A model generated the notes under the pieces. That model did no database searches. It had not been told where the DNA came from and saw only the letters and a list, made by a program, of their open reading frames with translations. Shown one piece after another: positions 32,893 to 42,836 of a DNA stretch of 64,000 nucleotides. The stretch comes from Salinicola halophyticus. Lineage in GTDB: Bacteria; Pseudomonadota; Gammaproteobacteria; Pseudomonadales; Halomonadaceae. Position 1 is the first letter of the stretch; each line of letters opens with the position of its first letter. Made by a program: the position numbers and the translations under genes. The stretch spans positions 1-64,000 of the forward strand of contig NZ_PZJN01000005.1 in assembly GCF_003206695.1 (NCBI RefSeq), written 5' to 3'.

Positions 32893-35745
32893 TCAGGCGC
32901 GTTTCGCCTTACGGACTTTGGGCTCGGGCAGCAGTGGTGCCAGGAAGCGCCCGGTGTGGGATTGCTCGAGCGCGGCCACCTGCTCGGGCGTTCCTTCGGC
33001 GATGATGCGGCCGCCACCTGAGCCACCTTCCGGGCCGAGATCGATCACCCAGTCGGCAGTCTTGATCACGTCCAGGTTGTGTTCGATCACCACCACCGTG
33101 TTGCCATGATCGCGCAGCCGGTGAAGAACGCCCAGCAGCTGACGAATATCCTCGAAGTGCAGGCCCGTCGTCGGCTCATCGAGGATATACAGCGTCTGCC
33201 CGGTATCGCGCTTGGCCAGCTCGCGAGCCAGCTTGACGCGTTGCGCTTCGCCACCGGAGAGCGTCGTGGCGCTCTGGCCCAGGCGGACGTAGGAGAGCCC
33301 CACGTCCATCAGCGTCTGCAGGCGCCGTGCGATCGCCGGCACCGGGCTGAAGAACTCCAGCGCTTCCTCGATGGTCATCTCGAGCACTTCGTGGATGCTC
33401 TTGCCCTTGTAGTGAATCTCCAGGGTCTCGCGGTTGTAGCGTTTGCCCTTGCAGACGTCGCAGGGCACGTAGATGTCCGGCAGAAAATGCATCTCCACCT
33501 TGATCATGCCTTCGCCCTGACACGCCTCGCAGCGGCCGCCCTTGACGTTGAAACTGAACCGCCCCGGCTTGTAGCCGCGGGCGCGGGCTTCCTGCGTCCC
33601 CGAGAATAGTTCGCGGATCGGGGTAAAGATGCCGGTGTAGGTGGCCGGGTTGGAGCGCGGCGTCCGGCCGATCGGGCTCTGGTCGATATCGATGATCTTG
33701 TCGAGCTGATCGAGCCCCTCGATGCTGCGGTAGGGGGCCGCCGTCAGCGTGGTCGCGCGATTGAGCTCACGCGCCGCGATCGGCATCAGCGTCGAGTTGA
33801 TCAGCGTCGACTTGCCGGAGCCGGAAACGCCGGTCACGCACACGAACAGTCCCAATGGCAGCGCCAGATCGACGTCCTGCAGGTTGTTGCCGCTGGCGCC
33901 GCGCAGATGAAGCTGCTTCTCCGGATTGCCCGGGATTCGATACGGCGGCACTTCGATACGGCGCTTGCCGGACAGATACTGCCCGGTCAGCGAGTCCGGG
34001 GTGGCCTCAATATCGGCGGGCGTGCCCTGAGCGACGATCTGGCCGCCATGAACCCCGGCGCCCGGGCCGATATCCAGCACATGATCAGCGGCGCGAATGG
34101 CGTCTTCATCGTGCTCGACCACGATCACCGTGTTGCCCAGATCGCGCAATCGAATCAGCGTCTGCAGCAGGCGCTCGTTGTCACGCTGGTGAAGGCCGAT
34201 CGACGGCTCATCGAGGATGTACATCACCCCGACCAGGCCAGCCCCGATCTGGCTGGCCAGGCGGATGCGCTGCGCCTCGCCGCCGGAAAGCGTGTCGGCG
34301 CTGCGCTCCAGGGTCAGATAGTCGAGACCCACGTTGACCAGGAATTCCAGACGCGCGTGGATTTCGTGAACGATCTTGACCGCAATTTCGCCCTTGCGGC
34401 CCGGCAACGTGACCTGGCGGAAATACTCCCAGGCCTCGCCCACCGGCATACGGGTCAGAGTCGGCAGATTGTTGCCGTCGATGAAGACGTGACGCGCTTC
34501 GCGCTTGAGGCGAGTACCGTCGCAGGTCGGGCAGGGACGCACCGCCAGATATTTGGAGAGGTCGTCGCGCACCATCGACGACTCGGTTTCCCGATAGCGC
34601 CGCTCGAGATTGGGCAACACGCCTTCGAAGGGGTGTTCGCGGGTGACCTTGCGGCCCCGGTCGTTGACATAGCTGAACGCGACTTCGTCCTTACCGCTGC
34701 CGTTGAGCACCAGGTCGCGCTCGTGTCGGGCGAGTTCGCTCCACGGCGTGTCCAGCGTGAAGCGATAATGTTCGGCGACCGCCTGCAGCTGGCTGAAATA
34801 GTAGATGCTGCGACGGTCCCAGCCCTTGATCGCCCCTTCGGCCAGCGATAGCTCCGGATGGCTGATCAGCTTGTCGGGATCGAAGAACTGACGCACGCCG
34901 AGGCCGTCGCAGGTCGGGCAGGCGCCGGCGGGGTTGTTGAACGAGAACAGCCGCGGCTCGAGCTCGGAGAGCGAATAGCCGCAGATAGGGCAGGCGAAAC
35001 GCGACGAAAAGGCCAGATTTTCCTGCTCGCCGTCCATGAAATGGATGATCGCGGTGCCGTCGGCCAGATTGAGCGCGGTCTCGAACGATTCCGCCAGACG
35101 CTGCTGCAGATCGGGGCGAACCTTGATGCGATCGACCACCACGCTGATGTCGTGCTTGCGCTTCTTGTCGAGATCCGGCACATCGTCGAGCTCGACGGTA
35201 TGGCCGTCGATCACCGCGCGCACGAACCCCTGGGCGCGCAGCTCGCTCAGCAGCTGGAGATGCTCGCCCTTGCGGCCCTTGATCACTGGCGCCAGCAGCA
35301 TCAGCCGGCTGCCTTCCGGCAGCGTCAGCACCTGATCGACCATCTGAGAGACCGTCTGGGCCTCGAGCTCCTCGTCGTGATCGGGACACCGCGGCGTACC
35401 GGCACGGGCGAACAGCAAGCGTAGATAGTCGTAGATCTCGGTGATCGTGCCCACGGTGGAGCGCGGATTGTGCGAAGTCGATTTCTGCTCGATGGAGATG
35501 GCCGGCGACAGTCCTTCGATATGGTCGACGTCGGGCTTTTCCATCATCGACAGGAACTGGCGGGCGTAGGTCGACAGGGACTCGACGTAACGTCGTTGTC
35601 CTTCGGCGTAAAGCGTGTCGAATGCGAGTGAAGACTTACCCGAACCGGAGAGACCGGTTACCACGATCAACTTGTCGCGCGGCAGTTCGACATCAATGTT
35701 CTTCAGGTTATGGGTCCGTGCGCCCCTGACCAGAATGCTGTCCAT
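32893..35745 (-). CDS. uvrA: Excinuclease ABC subunit A
   Basis: Damage-sensing ATPase of nucleotide excision repair; with UvrB it locates bulky lesions such as UV dimers. The 950-aa protein has two ABC modules. Walker A motifs are [10 protein letters not shown] (31-40) and [13 protein letters not shown] in the second half; two zinc fingers are CPICG..CPTCDG and CEACQG..CDVCKG; ABC signatures are LSGGEAQRI and [12 protein letters not shown]. Divergent from an MFS gene, with ssb beyond it. A minus-strand promoter is at 35778-35807; I see no LexA-type box. Confidence 0.97.
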   Translation of the reverse strand: MDSILVRGARTHNLKNIDVELPRDKLIVVTGLSGSGKSSLAFDTLYAEGQRRYVESLSTYARQFLSMMEKPDVDHIEGLSPAISIEQKSTSHNPRSTVGTITEIYDYLRLLFARAGTPRCPDHDEELEAQTVSQMVDQVLTLPEGSRLMLLAPVIKGRKGEHLQLLSELRAQGFVRAVIDGHTVELDDVPDLDKKRKHDISVVVDRIKVRPDLQQRLAESFETALNLADGTAIIHFMDGEQENLAFSSRFACPICGYSLSELEPRLFSFNNPAGACPTCDGLGVRQFFDPDKLISHPELSLAEGAIKGWDRRSIYYFSQLQAVAEHYRFTLDTPWSELARHERDLVLNGSGKDEVAFSYVNDRGRKVTREHPFEGVLPNLERRYRETESSMVRDDLSKYLAVRPCPTCDGTRLKREARHVFIDGNNLPTLTRMPVGEAWEYFRQVTLPGRKGEIAVKIVHEIHARLEFLVNVGLDYLTLERSADTLSGGEAQRIRLASQIGAGLVGVMYILDEPSIGLHQRDNERLLQTLIRLRDLGNTVIVVEHDEDAIRAADHVLDIGPGAGVHGGQIVAQGTPADIEATPDSLTGQYLSGKRRIEVPPYRIPGNPEKQLHLRGASGNNLQDVDLALPLGLFVCVTGVSGSGKSTLINSTLMPIAARELNRATTLTAAPYRSIEGLDQLDKIIDIDQSPIGRTPRSNPATYTGIFTPIRELFSGTQEARARGYKPGRFSFNVKGGRCEACQGEGMIKVEMHFLPDIYVPCDVCKGKRYNRETLEIHYKGKSIHEVLEMTIEEALEFFSPVPAIARRLQTLMDVGLSYVRLGQSATTLSGGEAQRVKLARELAKRDTGQTLYILDEPTTGLHFEDIRQLLGVLHRLRDHGNTVVVIEHNLDVIKTADWVIDLGPEGGSGGGRIIAEGTPEQVAALEQSHTGRFLAPLLPEPKVRKAKRA

Positions 35746-35777
35746 GACTACCTCGTGCTGCGACGCGGGAAACGACC

Positions 35778-35807
35778 ATTATAGGTCGCGGATCAAATGC
35801 CCGGCAA
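35778..35807 (-). promoter_or_regulatory. Promoter of uvrA
   Basis: On the minus strand TTGCCG (35807-35802), an 18-bp spacer and a perfect TATAAT (35783-35778), 33 bases before the uvrA ATG. The -10 lies within a palindrome CGACC..GGTCG. Confidence 0.55.
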
Positions 35808-35818
35808 AGCCGGCTGCT

Positions 35819-35846
35819 TTCACTGGCGGAACGCGAGCGGTAAAAT
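35819..35846 (+). promoter_or_regulatory. Candidate promoter of the MFS gene
   Basis: TTCACT (35819-35824), a 16-bp spacer and TAAAAT (35841-35846), about 60 bases before the chosen ATG. Confidence 0.4.
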
Positions 35847-35905
35847 GCGTCGCTCATTCCGAACCACCCTCGGCCTGGCCGAGTTCACCCAATATTGTGA
35901 CCTCC

Positions 35906-37288
35906 ATGACTTCTCGCTTTCTCGTTACCGAACGACGTGCCATCGTCGGGCTGGCCAGCCTCTATGCTTCGCGCATGCTGGGCCTGTTCATGGTCCTGCC
36001 GGTGCTGGCGCTCTATGCCGACCATCTCGATGGTGCCACGCCGTTGCTCATCGGCATGGCTCTGGGCGGCTACGGCCTGACCCAGGCCATCCTGCAAATT
36101 CCTTTCGGTCTGCTCTCCGACCGCATTGGCCGTAAGGCGGTCATCGCCGGCGGCATCGTGCTTTTCATCATCGGCAGCATCGTTGCCGCCAGCGCCACAT
36201 CCATCACCGGTATCATCGTCGGTCGCTGCCTGCAGGGCAGTGGCGCGGTCGCTGGTGCCATCATGGCGCTGCTGGCCGACCAGACCCGTGAGGAGATCCG
36301 TACCGCGGCGATGGCCACTATCGGGCTTTCCATCGGCGTGGCCTTTGCCATCGCCATGGTCGTGGGCCCGTTGGTGGCCAATATCGGCGGGCTCGCCGGC
36401 GTATTCTGGTTTACCGCTGTGCTGGCCGCCTGTGGATTGCTGATTCTGTGGAAACTGGTGCCGAAAGCGCCACAGCGGATGCCGCATCGCGATGTCGGCA
36501 TCGATCGGCGTCAACTGCGCGCGACGCTCGCCCAGAGCGATCTGCTACGGCTGGACTTCTCGATCTTCGCCCTGCACCTGATCCTGACTGCGTGCTTCAC
36601 GGCGTTGCCGTTTCGCCTGGAAGCCCTGGGATTTGCGCCGGCCGATCATGGCTGGGTCTATCTGCCGGTGATGGCGCTGGCGTTTCTCGGCATGATTCCG
36701 CTGGTCATCGTGGCCGAGAAGTATCGCAAGATGAAACCCATCTTCGTCGGTGCCGTCGCGGCGATGACGCTGATCCTGCTCGGCTTCGGGGAACTGGCGA
36801 ACGACCGGGTCACTCTGATCACCCTACTTTGGGGCTTTTTCGTCGTCTTCAATCTGTTGGAGGCGACATTGCCGTCGATGATCAGCAAATTGGCGCCGGC
36901 TGGTGCCAAGGGCACCGCCATGGGTGTCTATTCGACCAGCCAGTTCTTCGGGGCTTTCCTCGGCGGTACGCTGGGCGGGGCACTGTCCCAGGGGTTCGGC
37001 GTCCAGAGCGTGTTCCTGGGCGCGGCGATCGTCGGCGCGATCTGGCTGGCGGTGGTGTGGAAAATGCCGGCTCCGCGTCATCTCTCGAGCGAGATCGTCG
37101 CACTCGACGAGCAATCGATGGACAGGCTCGATACACTACTCGAGCGTTTTGCCTCGGTGGCCGGTGTCGAGGACGTCATGGTCGTACGCGAAGAGCGTGT
37201 CGCCTATCTCAAGGTCGACCGCCAGCGCCTGGATGTCGACGCGCTGGCCGGTATTGCAGGCAATCAATGGCAACGAACCGACGCCTGA
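35906..37288 (+). CDS. MFS transporter, YajR-like, with C-terminal cytoplasmic domain
   Basis: Probable proton-driven exporter of the drug:H+ antiporter type in the inner membrane; substrate unknown. I chose ATG 35906 ([15 protein letters not shown]), giving 460 aa; the open frame extends upstream but without family similarity. Twelve hydrophobic helices are visible, with motif A in the loop after helix 2 ([15 protein letters not shown]). After helix 12 (near residue 385) comes a soluble tail of about 70 residues ([22 protein letters not shown]) resembling the ferredoxin-like YAM domain of E. coli YajR (454 aa). ssb starts 34 bases downstream. Confidence 0.85.
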   Translation: MTSRFLVTERRAIVGLASLYASRMLGLFMVLPVLALYADHLDGATPLLIGMALGGYGLTQAILQIPFGLLSDRIGRKAVIAGGIVLFIIGSIVAASATSITGIIVGRCLQGSGAVAGAIMALLADQTREEIRTAAMATIGLSIGVAFAIAMVVGPLVANIGGLAGVFWFTAVLAACGLLILWKLVPKAPQRMPHRDVGIDRRQLRATLAQSDLLRLDFSIFALHLILTACFTALPFRLEALGFAPADHGWVYLPVMALAFLGMIPLVIVAEKYRKMKPIFVGAVAAMTLILLGFGELANDRVTLITLLWGFFVVFNLLEATLPSMISKLAPAGAKGTAMGVYSTSQFFGAFLGGTLGGALSQGFGVQSVFLGAAIVGAIWLAVVWKMPAPRHLSSEIVALDEQSMDRLDTLLERFASVAGVEDVMVVREERVAYLKVDRQRLDVDALAGIAGNQWQRTDA

Positions 37289-37322
37289 AGGCGTCGCAAC
37301 GCAGGAATGCGAGGAGACAACG

Positions 37323-37940
37323 ATGGCCCGAGGTGTAAACAAAGTCATCCTGATCGGCAACCTGGGACAGGATCCGGAAGTCCGCTTCCTGCCCTCGGGA
37401 AATCCGGTGTGCAACCTGCGCATCGCCACGACCGATAGCTGGACCGACCGTCAGAGCGGTCAGCGTCAGGAGCGCACGGAATGGCACAGTGTGGTGCTGT
37501 TCAACAAGCTGGCGGAGATCGCTCAGCAGTACGTCAAGAAAGGTTCGCGGATCTATATCGAAGGCCGGCTGCAGACCCGCAAGTGGCAGGGGCAGGACGG
37601 CCAGGATCGCTACTCGACCGAAATCGTCGGCAACGACATGCAGATGCTGGATTCCCGCGCCGGCGGCGGCCAGGGTGGCGGCGACTATGCCCAGCCCCAG
37701 GGACAGTACGGCGGCCAGGGCGGCTACGACCAGCAGCCCCAGCAGGGTGGCTATGATCAGCCGCCGCAGGGCAGCCAGGGCGGTCAGCCACAGCCCCAGC
37801 AGCGCCCGCCGCAGTCAGGGCAGCCCCAGCAGCGTCCGCCGCAGCCAGGCCAAGCTGCACCGCAGCCCAATCAGAATCCGAACTACGGGGCCCCGAATCC
37901 GGGCAGTTTCGATGACTTCGATGACGAGATCCCGTTCTGA
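37323..37940 (+). CDS. ssb: Single-stranded DNA-binding protein
   Basis: Coats single-stranded DNA in replication, recombination and repair, and recruits partners through its C-terminal tip. The 205-aa protein has the OB fold in residues 1-110 ([32 protein letters not shown]), a long Gly/Gln/Pro-rich linker (115-190) and the acidic tip [14 protein letters not shown] is well placed before the ATG. The linker contains a 30-bp tandem repeat. Close to uvrA as in many gammaproteobacteria, but here separated by the MFS gene. Confidence 0.97.
   Translation: MARGVNKVILIGNLGQDPEVRFLPSGNPVCNLRIATTDSWTDRQSGQRQERTEWHSVVLFNKLAEIAQQYVKKGSRIYIEGRLQTRKWQGQDGQDRYSTEIVGNDMQMLDSRAGGGQGGGDYAQPQGQYGGQGGYDQQPQQGGYDQPPQGSQGGQPQPQQRPPQSGQPQQRPPQPGQAAPQPNQNPNYGAPNPGSFDDFDDEIPF
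37791..37850 (+). repeat. Two tandem 30-bp units inside the ssb linker
   Basis: 37791-37820 and 37821-37850 differ at three positions and encode [10 protein letters not shown] and [10 protein letters not shown]. The linker is disordered in SSB proteins, so unit number can change without breaking the fold. Confidence 0.85.
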
Positions 37941-37979
37941 AGTCTTTAGAACGATGAGCTGTTTGCCGTCGACTTTTGG

Positions 37980-38003
37980 CGCCCCGCAATGCGGGGCGTT
38001 CTT
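37980..38003 (+). terminator. Terminator after ssb
   Basis: CGCCCCGC (37980-37987), loop AAT, GCGGGGCG (37991-37998), then TTCTTG. A short T tract, but a very stable stem. Confidence 0.65.
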
Positions 38004-38469
38004 GTCACTGGCCTCGTGAAGGCTTGACGATAGAGCAGGGAATGGATCAATTGATCGAGGGCCATCGGAGCGCAAGCTTCTGTAACAAAAAGTTTCTACA
38101 CTTTATTTTGCGCATCGTTCTGGCATCGTTCGCGGTTGAAGATTCCCTCGTTCCTCTGCGGGTGATTAAAAAACGCCATACAAAATAGTGGCCTATGAAA
38201 ACCGGGATCAGCGATCGTCATCTGTCAAAGAGATCAGCCGCTTTCAGGAGCACTCAATGAATGCTGGCGAGTAAATATATCAATGTTTACTAATTTGTAA
38301 GATCTCGTTCTGACTTCTAAGTTGACCTAGCTTCCCGGAGCCTCACTCAAAGGAATTGAGTGCTCTCGCAACAGAGTGTTAACGGAAATAACGGTGGTTC
38401 AATCCTGTAATGCGAATATCCTGCTTCCGCGGTCGGACCGCGAGGGCTGTCGAAGGTCGTGTCTTTTCG
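38004..38469 (+). promoter_or_regulatory. AT-rich control region of the pga operon with inverted repeats
   Basis: This 466-base gap has no convincing gene and is much richer in A/T (38080-38410) than its surroundings. An 11-bp sequence GAGCACTCAAT (38248-38258) returns as its exact complement at 38355-38365, and a third half-site CACTCAA sits at 38344-38350, giving a local palindrome CACTCAA-AGGAA-TTGAGTG (38344-38362). A -35-like TTGACC is at 38322-38327 without a clear -10. A GCATCGTTC direct repeat lies near 38113-38130. A ribosome binding site with a five-codon reading frame (ATG 38257) is probably fortuitous. Confidence 0.55.
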
Positions 38470-40620
38470 ATGGACTCGCGGACTGGCTCAGGTCGAGCTC
38501 GTGCCTGTCTTCTTCATGTCCCGCTTGCGCTCTGTCTATTGTCGTTGACGCCTGCAGTTCAGGCGGCCGAACGGTTTCCCGAGGGTCGTTTGCCGGCGCC
38601 TGACGCGCCAGCGTCGGCCTATGGCGATGATGTGCGTGCCGGGCCTTCCGGGCAGCCCAATGCCGATGACCTGGCCGGCATCGCCGAGCGCCAGCGTCAG
38701 CAGGGCCACCCCGCGACCGCGCTGCGTCTTACCCAGCGTGTCTTGGAATACGCCCCGCACAACCCTCAGGCCATCCAGACCCAGATTTCCAGCCTGGCCA
38801 ATCTGGGCGCGCATCGCCGCGCCGAGCAACTGCGCGAGCGGTATAAGCCGGATTGGCCGCAGGCCACGCAGGATCGCTTCGAGGCCGATGTGGTGACGGT
38901 GGCGATCCGCAATGGCACGCAGGAACAGACCCGGCTCGAGCGGCGACACTACTATGCGATGAGCGATGTCGAATTGACGCGATCGCTCGAGTCGCTGAAT
39001 GCCAATCTCGTCCGTTTTCCTTCGGCTAGCGAGGCCAGCCTGCGGACGCGCTTCGATCGGCTGGTGGTGCTGCGCCAGCTGAATCGCTTCGAGGCGGTGA
39101 TCGATGACTATGAAGCTCTACAGCGTGACGCGGCCAGCGTGCCGACCTACGCCAAGAGCCCCGTCGCCGATGCCTACCTGGCGCGTCGCCAGCCCGAAAC
39201 CGCGGCACGTCTCTATCGTGAAGTGATCGACGCCAGTCCTCAGGCGCCGCTGTCGGTGCGCACCGGGTACTACTACGCGCTGGTGGAGAGTGAAGACTAC
39301 GCCGCCGCAACCGACGTGCTTCAGCAGATGGATGCCGACACGCCGACCTGGCGTTCTCGTCCGAATTCGAAAGCCTCGCCGGTGCCCAATTGGGAGCGTA
39401 GCGAGGTCGATCGTCTGCAGGTACTCGATGCCACTTACCGCCATCATGAAGCGGACGCCTTGAATCAGGCCAGGGGTCTCTATCGGCAGGCGCCGCGCAA
39501 TACCGACGTGATCAACGATCTGTCCACCGCCCAGCGATCGAGAGGGTGGTACCAACAGGCCCAGGCGACCGCCGAGCTGGCGGCTGCCTATGCGCCCAGC
39601 GATCAGGCGACCCGGCTGAACATTGCCGAAAACGCCCAGGACCTCGAGAACTTCCCACGCTGGCAACACACCATCGAGCCGCTGGCCGCGCAATTTCCGA
39701 CCGACAGCGCGATCCGGCGCAATCGTCTCGAGTGGCAGGATCGCCAGCACTTTTCCGTCGAGGGGCAGGGCCGTTTGGGCCGCTCTCATGGCGGCAACGC
39801 CGTCAACGGAAGCCAGGATGGCGAGTACCAGCTTCGTCTCAACTCGCCCTGGAGCGAGGGCGGTTATCGTGCCTATGTCGAGCACTCCTATCGCTGGGGC
39901 GATTACGAAGAGGGCGCCGAGCGTCACGACCGCGAAGGTGTCGGCGTCGAGCGCCAATGGCTGCGTCGACACTGGTGGGCGGGGCTGAGCGGCGAGCACT
40001 TCAGCGACGATCTCGGCCTCGAGCTGGGCTGGTCGCAGTGGCTCGATGATCACTGGCAGTATCAGCTGCGCACTCAGACGCAGTCTCCTGAAACGCCGCT
40101 GCGCGCCGAGCGTGACGATCTGGACGGGCGTCTTTATCAGGCCCAGGTCACCTGGCGACAGAACGAATCCCGCCAAGCCACGCTTACGCTAGGGGCGCTC
40201 GATATCAGCGACGGCAACCTGCGCAGCGATGCCGCCGCCGATCTGACCCAGCGTATTCAGGCCAGCGCGCACCACCAGACACGGCTGATCGGCTCGCTCT
40301 CCGCCGAGCACAACAGTCAGGTCGACAGCGACTACTACAACCCCGAGGACACGCATGCGGTAGGACTGGCGCTGGAGCACGATTGGCTCACCTGGCGGCG
40401 CTACCATCACTCGCTCACCCAGAACCTGTCGTTGGCAGCAGCGTCCGAATGGGAGACCGGTTACGGCAGTGCGCCCGGCTACGATGTCACCTACGGTCAC
40501 ACCTGGCAGCTGACCCGGACCTGGTCGATCAACTACGGCGTTGGCTGGGGACAGCACGATTACGAGGGCGAGCGCGAGGAGCGTTGGTTGGGTCAGTTCG
40601 GTTTCGAAGGGGTGTTGTAA
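38470..40620 (+). CDS. pgaA: PgaA, outer-membrane porin for poly-beta-1,6-N-acetylglucosamine export
   Basis: Exports partly deacetylated PNAG through the outer membrane. I chose ATG 38470, giving 716 aa with a normal signal peptide (Arg-rich start, hydrophobic core, cleavage after AVQA near residue 33). An in-frame ATG at 38410 would lengthen it by 20 residues; neither start has a good ribosome binding site. TPR-like helical repeats fill the first half (e.g. RQQGHPATALRLTQRVLEYAPHNPQAI in parts), and alternating beta strands rich in W/Y/H fill the last 300 residues, as in PgaA. The stop overlaps the pgaB ATG (TAATG). Confidence 0.88.
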   Translation: MDSRTGSGRARACLLHVPLALCLLSLTPAVQAAERFPEGRLPAPDAPASAYGDDVRAGPSGQPNADDLAGIAERQRQQGHPATALRLTQRVLEYAPHNPQAIQTQISSLANLGAHRRAEQLRERYKPDWPQATQDRFEADVVTVAIRNGTQEQTRLERRHYYAMSDVELTRSLESLNANLVRFPSASEASLRTRFDRLVVLRQLNRFEAVIDDYEALQRDAASVPTYAKSPVADAYLARRQPETAARLYREVIDASPQAPLSVRTGYYYALVESEDYAAATDVLQQMDADTPTWRSRPNSKASPVPNWERSEVDRLQVLDATYRHHEADALNQARGLYRQAPRNTDVINDLSTAQRSRGWYQQAQATAELAAAYAPSDQATRLNIAENAQDLENFPRWQHTIEPLAAQFPTDSAIRRNRLEWQDRQHFSVEGQGRLGRSHGGNAVNGSQDGEYQLRLNSPWSEGGYRAYVEHSYRWGDYEEGAERHDREGVGVERQWLRRHWWAGLSGEHFSDDLGLELGWSQWLDDHWQYQLRTQTQSPETPLRAERDDLDGRLYQAQVTWRQNESRQATLTLGALDISDGNLRSDAAADLTQRIQASAHHQTRLIGSLSAEHNSQVDSDYYNPEDTHAVGLALEHDWLTWRRYHHSLTQNLSLAAASEWETGYGSAPGYDVTYGHTWQLTRTWSINYGVGWGQHDYEGEREERWLGQFGFEGVL

Positions 40621-42836
40621 TGAGTCATGTGATGCGATCGATCATTGCCCGTTCGCTGCTGGCGGCGGCACTGGCGGGATGCGGGGTGCCAGCGGCGATG
40701 GCGCAAGACTCGGCCTCGAGCGCGCCGGCCACGAGCGCGCCGGAGTTAGCCCCGTCCGATGGGACGGCGGGTATTCAGCGTGACGAGCCTGGTGAGGATG
40801 CGCCGAATACGGCCACGCTGCAGATCCCTGCCGGTCATTTCGTGACGCTGGGTTTTCACGATGTACGCGATGATACCCAGGCTGCGGTGGATCACGACCC
40901 CTACGCCATCAATACCCAACGGCTGGCGGCGCTATTCGACTGGCTAACGGCCAACGACTGGCATCCCATCTCGCTGGACGACATCAAGGCTGCCCGTGAC
41001 GGCGAGCGCGCGCTGCCGCACAACGCGGTGCTGCTGAGCTTCGACGACGGCCTGGAAAGCTTCTACACCCGAGTGTTTCCGCTGCTGCAGGCGTTCGACT
41101 ACCCGGCCCTGTTCGCGGTGGAGACCGGCTGGATCGAACGCGTCGAACGCGGCGAGACCGTGACGGCGGACGACACCGATCCGGTCGCCTCGCCGCTCCA
41201 GGAAGGCGCGGTCATTGGTGGTGAAAGCGACACCGCGAACGAGGTGCGCTACAACGGCCGCGAGCGCGGCAGTGCCGGGTTCGTCGACTGGGATCAGGTA
41301 CGCGAAATGCAGACCTCGGGTCTGGTGGAAGTCGCCTCGCACACCGACGATCTGCACAAGGGGATCGTGGCCAATCCGCAGGGCAACGTCGAACCCGCGG
41401 CGTTGACGCGGCGCTATGATGATGCCCGCGGTGGGTACGAGAGTGACGACGACTATCGCCAGCGGGTTCATGACGATCTGGTGCGTAGCGCCGACATCAT
41501 CGAACACAACACCGGTATTCGTCCACGCACGCTGGTCTGGCCTTACGGCGCGACCAATGCTAAGACCGAGACGATCGCCAGAAAGGCGGGCTACCGATTC
41601 ACGTTCAGTCTCGGCGATCAGCGCCTGTCGACGCCCTCCAGCGGCCCGGATTTCGGTCGCTTCCTGGTCATGGACGACCCTGACCCCGTTGCCGTTGAGT
41701 CCCAGATCGCCCAGACCGTCGCGCCGCCCAAGCGTGTTCAGCGCGCCGTGCAGGTGGATCTCGACTATCTCTATGATGCCGACCCCGAGCAGGTCAATGC
41801 CAACCTCAGCGCGCTGCTGGACCGCATCCAGGCGATGCAGGTGCGCACGGTCTATCTGCAGGCCTTCGCCGATCCCGATGGCGACGGCACCGCGTCGGCG
41901 CTCTATTTCCCCAACGATTATCTGCCCATGCGCGCCGATCTGTTCAATCGCGTCGCCTGGCAGCTCAAGACCCGTGCCGGAGTCGACGTCTACGCCTGGC
42001 TGCCGCTGCTCGCCTTCGACCTGCCGGACAGCGCGCGCCAGCAGCAGCTGGCCGTGCAGACGCGTGGCGTCGATGGAGATCGTCAGGTCGCGGATCGCGA
42101 CTATCGACGGCTGAGCCCGTTCCGCCCCGGTGCACTGGCGATCGTGCGCGGCATCTATGCCGATCTGGCGCGTAACACCTCGGGTATCAACGGCATCCTG
42201 ATCCATGACGACGCCTATCTGGCGGCCGACGAAGACGCCCAGGCGTGTGCCCCCGAGGCGCGCTGGCCCGGCAGTCAGCGGGCGATCACTGACTGTGACC
42301 TGAGCGCTCGCGACAAGACCCGGGCGCTGATCGATTTCAGTCATCAGGCGATCGCCGGCGCACGGGAATACGTCAATCTCAGCAATCGCTTCCGGGTGGC
42401 CCGCAACATCTATCCACGAGTGGTGCTCGACCCCGATGCCGAGTCGCGTTTCGCCCAGGCGCTGGGGCCGTTCCTCGACAACTACGACGAAGTGGCGCTG
42501 ATGGCGATGCCCTATCTTGATGAGGCGGGCATGGCGCGGGACGGCGCTACCGCCAGCCGCTGGCTGGATACGCTGGTCGATCGGGTGATGCGCCACCCTG
42601 ACGGGCTCGAGAGGACGGTATTCGAGCTGCAGGCCTACGACTGGGCGCGCAAGCGCTGGATCGAGCCACAGCGCTTCAAGGGGTGGATGCACCAGCTGGT
42701 ACGTCGGGGCGCGCTGAATCTGGCCTACTATCCGGATGATTTCATCGCCGGCCAACCGGCCTTTCAGCCGACGTTCGAGGGCATGAGCCTGAACGAATTT
42801 CCCTACTCGACCTTCCCCCTCCGGAGCCAGCCATGA
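40620..42836 (+). CDS. pgaB: PgaB, poly-beta-1,6-GlcNAc N-deacetylase lipoprotein
   Basis: Periplasmic two-domain enzyme that deacetylates PNAG, which is needed for export, and can cleave the partly deacetylated polymer. The 738-aa protein (E. coli 672) has a lipobox LAGC with Cys21. The CE4 deacetylase domain carries the catalytic/metal Asp pair FDDG (Asp142, Asp143) and the metal site HTDDLH (His241, His246). The C-terminal glycoside hydrolase domain (about 340-738) has IHDDAYL-type acidic residues. An insert around 176-222 is absent from the E. coli form as I remember it. Overlaps pgaA by one base and pgaC by four. Confidence 0.92.
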   Translation: MSHVMRSIIARSLLAAALAGCGVPAAMAQDSASSAPATSAPELAPSDGTAGIQRDEPGEDAPNTATLQIPAGHFVTLGFHDVRDDTQAAVDHDPYAINTQRLAALFDWLTANDWHPISLDDIKAARDGERALPHNAVLLSFDDGLESFYTRVFPLLQAFDYPALFAVETGWIERVERGETVTADDTDPVASPLQEGAVIGGESDTANEVRYNGRERGSAGFVDWDQVREMQTSGLVEVASHTDDLHKGIVANPQGNVEPAALTRRYDDARGGYESDDDYRQRVHDDLVRSADIIEHNTGIRPRTLVWPYGATNAKTETIARKAGYRFTFSLGDQRLSTPSSGPDFGRFLVMDDPDPVAVESQIAQTVAPPKRVQRAVQVDLDYLYDADPEQVNANLSALLDRIQAMQVRTVYLQAFADPDGDGTASALYFPNDYLPMRADLFNRVAWQLKTRAGVDVYAWLPLLAFDLPDSARQQQLAVQTRGVDGDRQVADRDYRRLSPFRPGALAIVRGIYADLARNTSGINGILIHDDAYLAADEDAQACAPEARWPGSQRAITDCDLSARDKTRALIDFSHQAIAGAREYVNLSNRFRVARNIYPRVVLDPDAESRFAQALGPFLDNYDEVALMAMPYLDEAGMARDGATASRWLDTLVDRVMRHPDGLERTVFELQAYDWARKRWIEPQRFKGWMHQLVRRGALNLAYYPDDFIAGQPAFQPTFEGMSLNEFPYSTFPLRSQP

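Noticed and set aside
35746-35905. LexA (SOS) box between uvrA and the MFS gene
   Set aside because: Expected by analogy with E. coli uvrA-ssb, but no CTGT-N8-ACAG pattern is present.
38257-38274. Five-codon reading frame with a good ribosome binding site in the pga leader
   Set aside because: Too short to support as a gene; possible leader peptide but no evidence beyond the site itself.
38240-38370. c-di-GMP riboswitch before pgaA
   Set aside because: No GEMM-type conserved core could be recognised; only simple inverted repeats are seen.
40944-42755. 603-codon minus-strand open frame opposite pgaB
   Set aside because: pgaB has clear catalytic motifs and a lipobox; the antisense frame has no family similarity.
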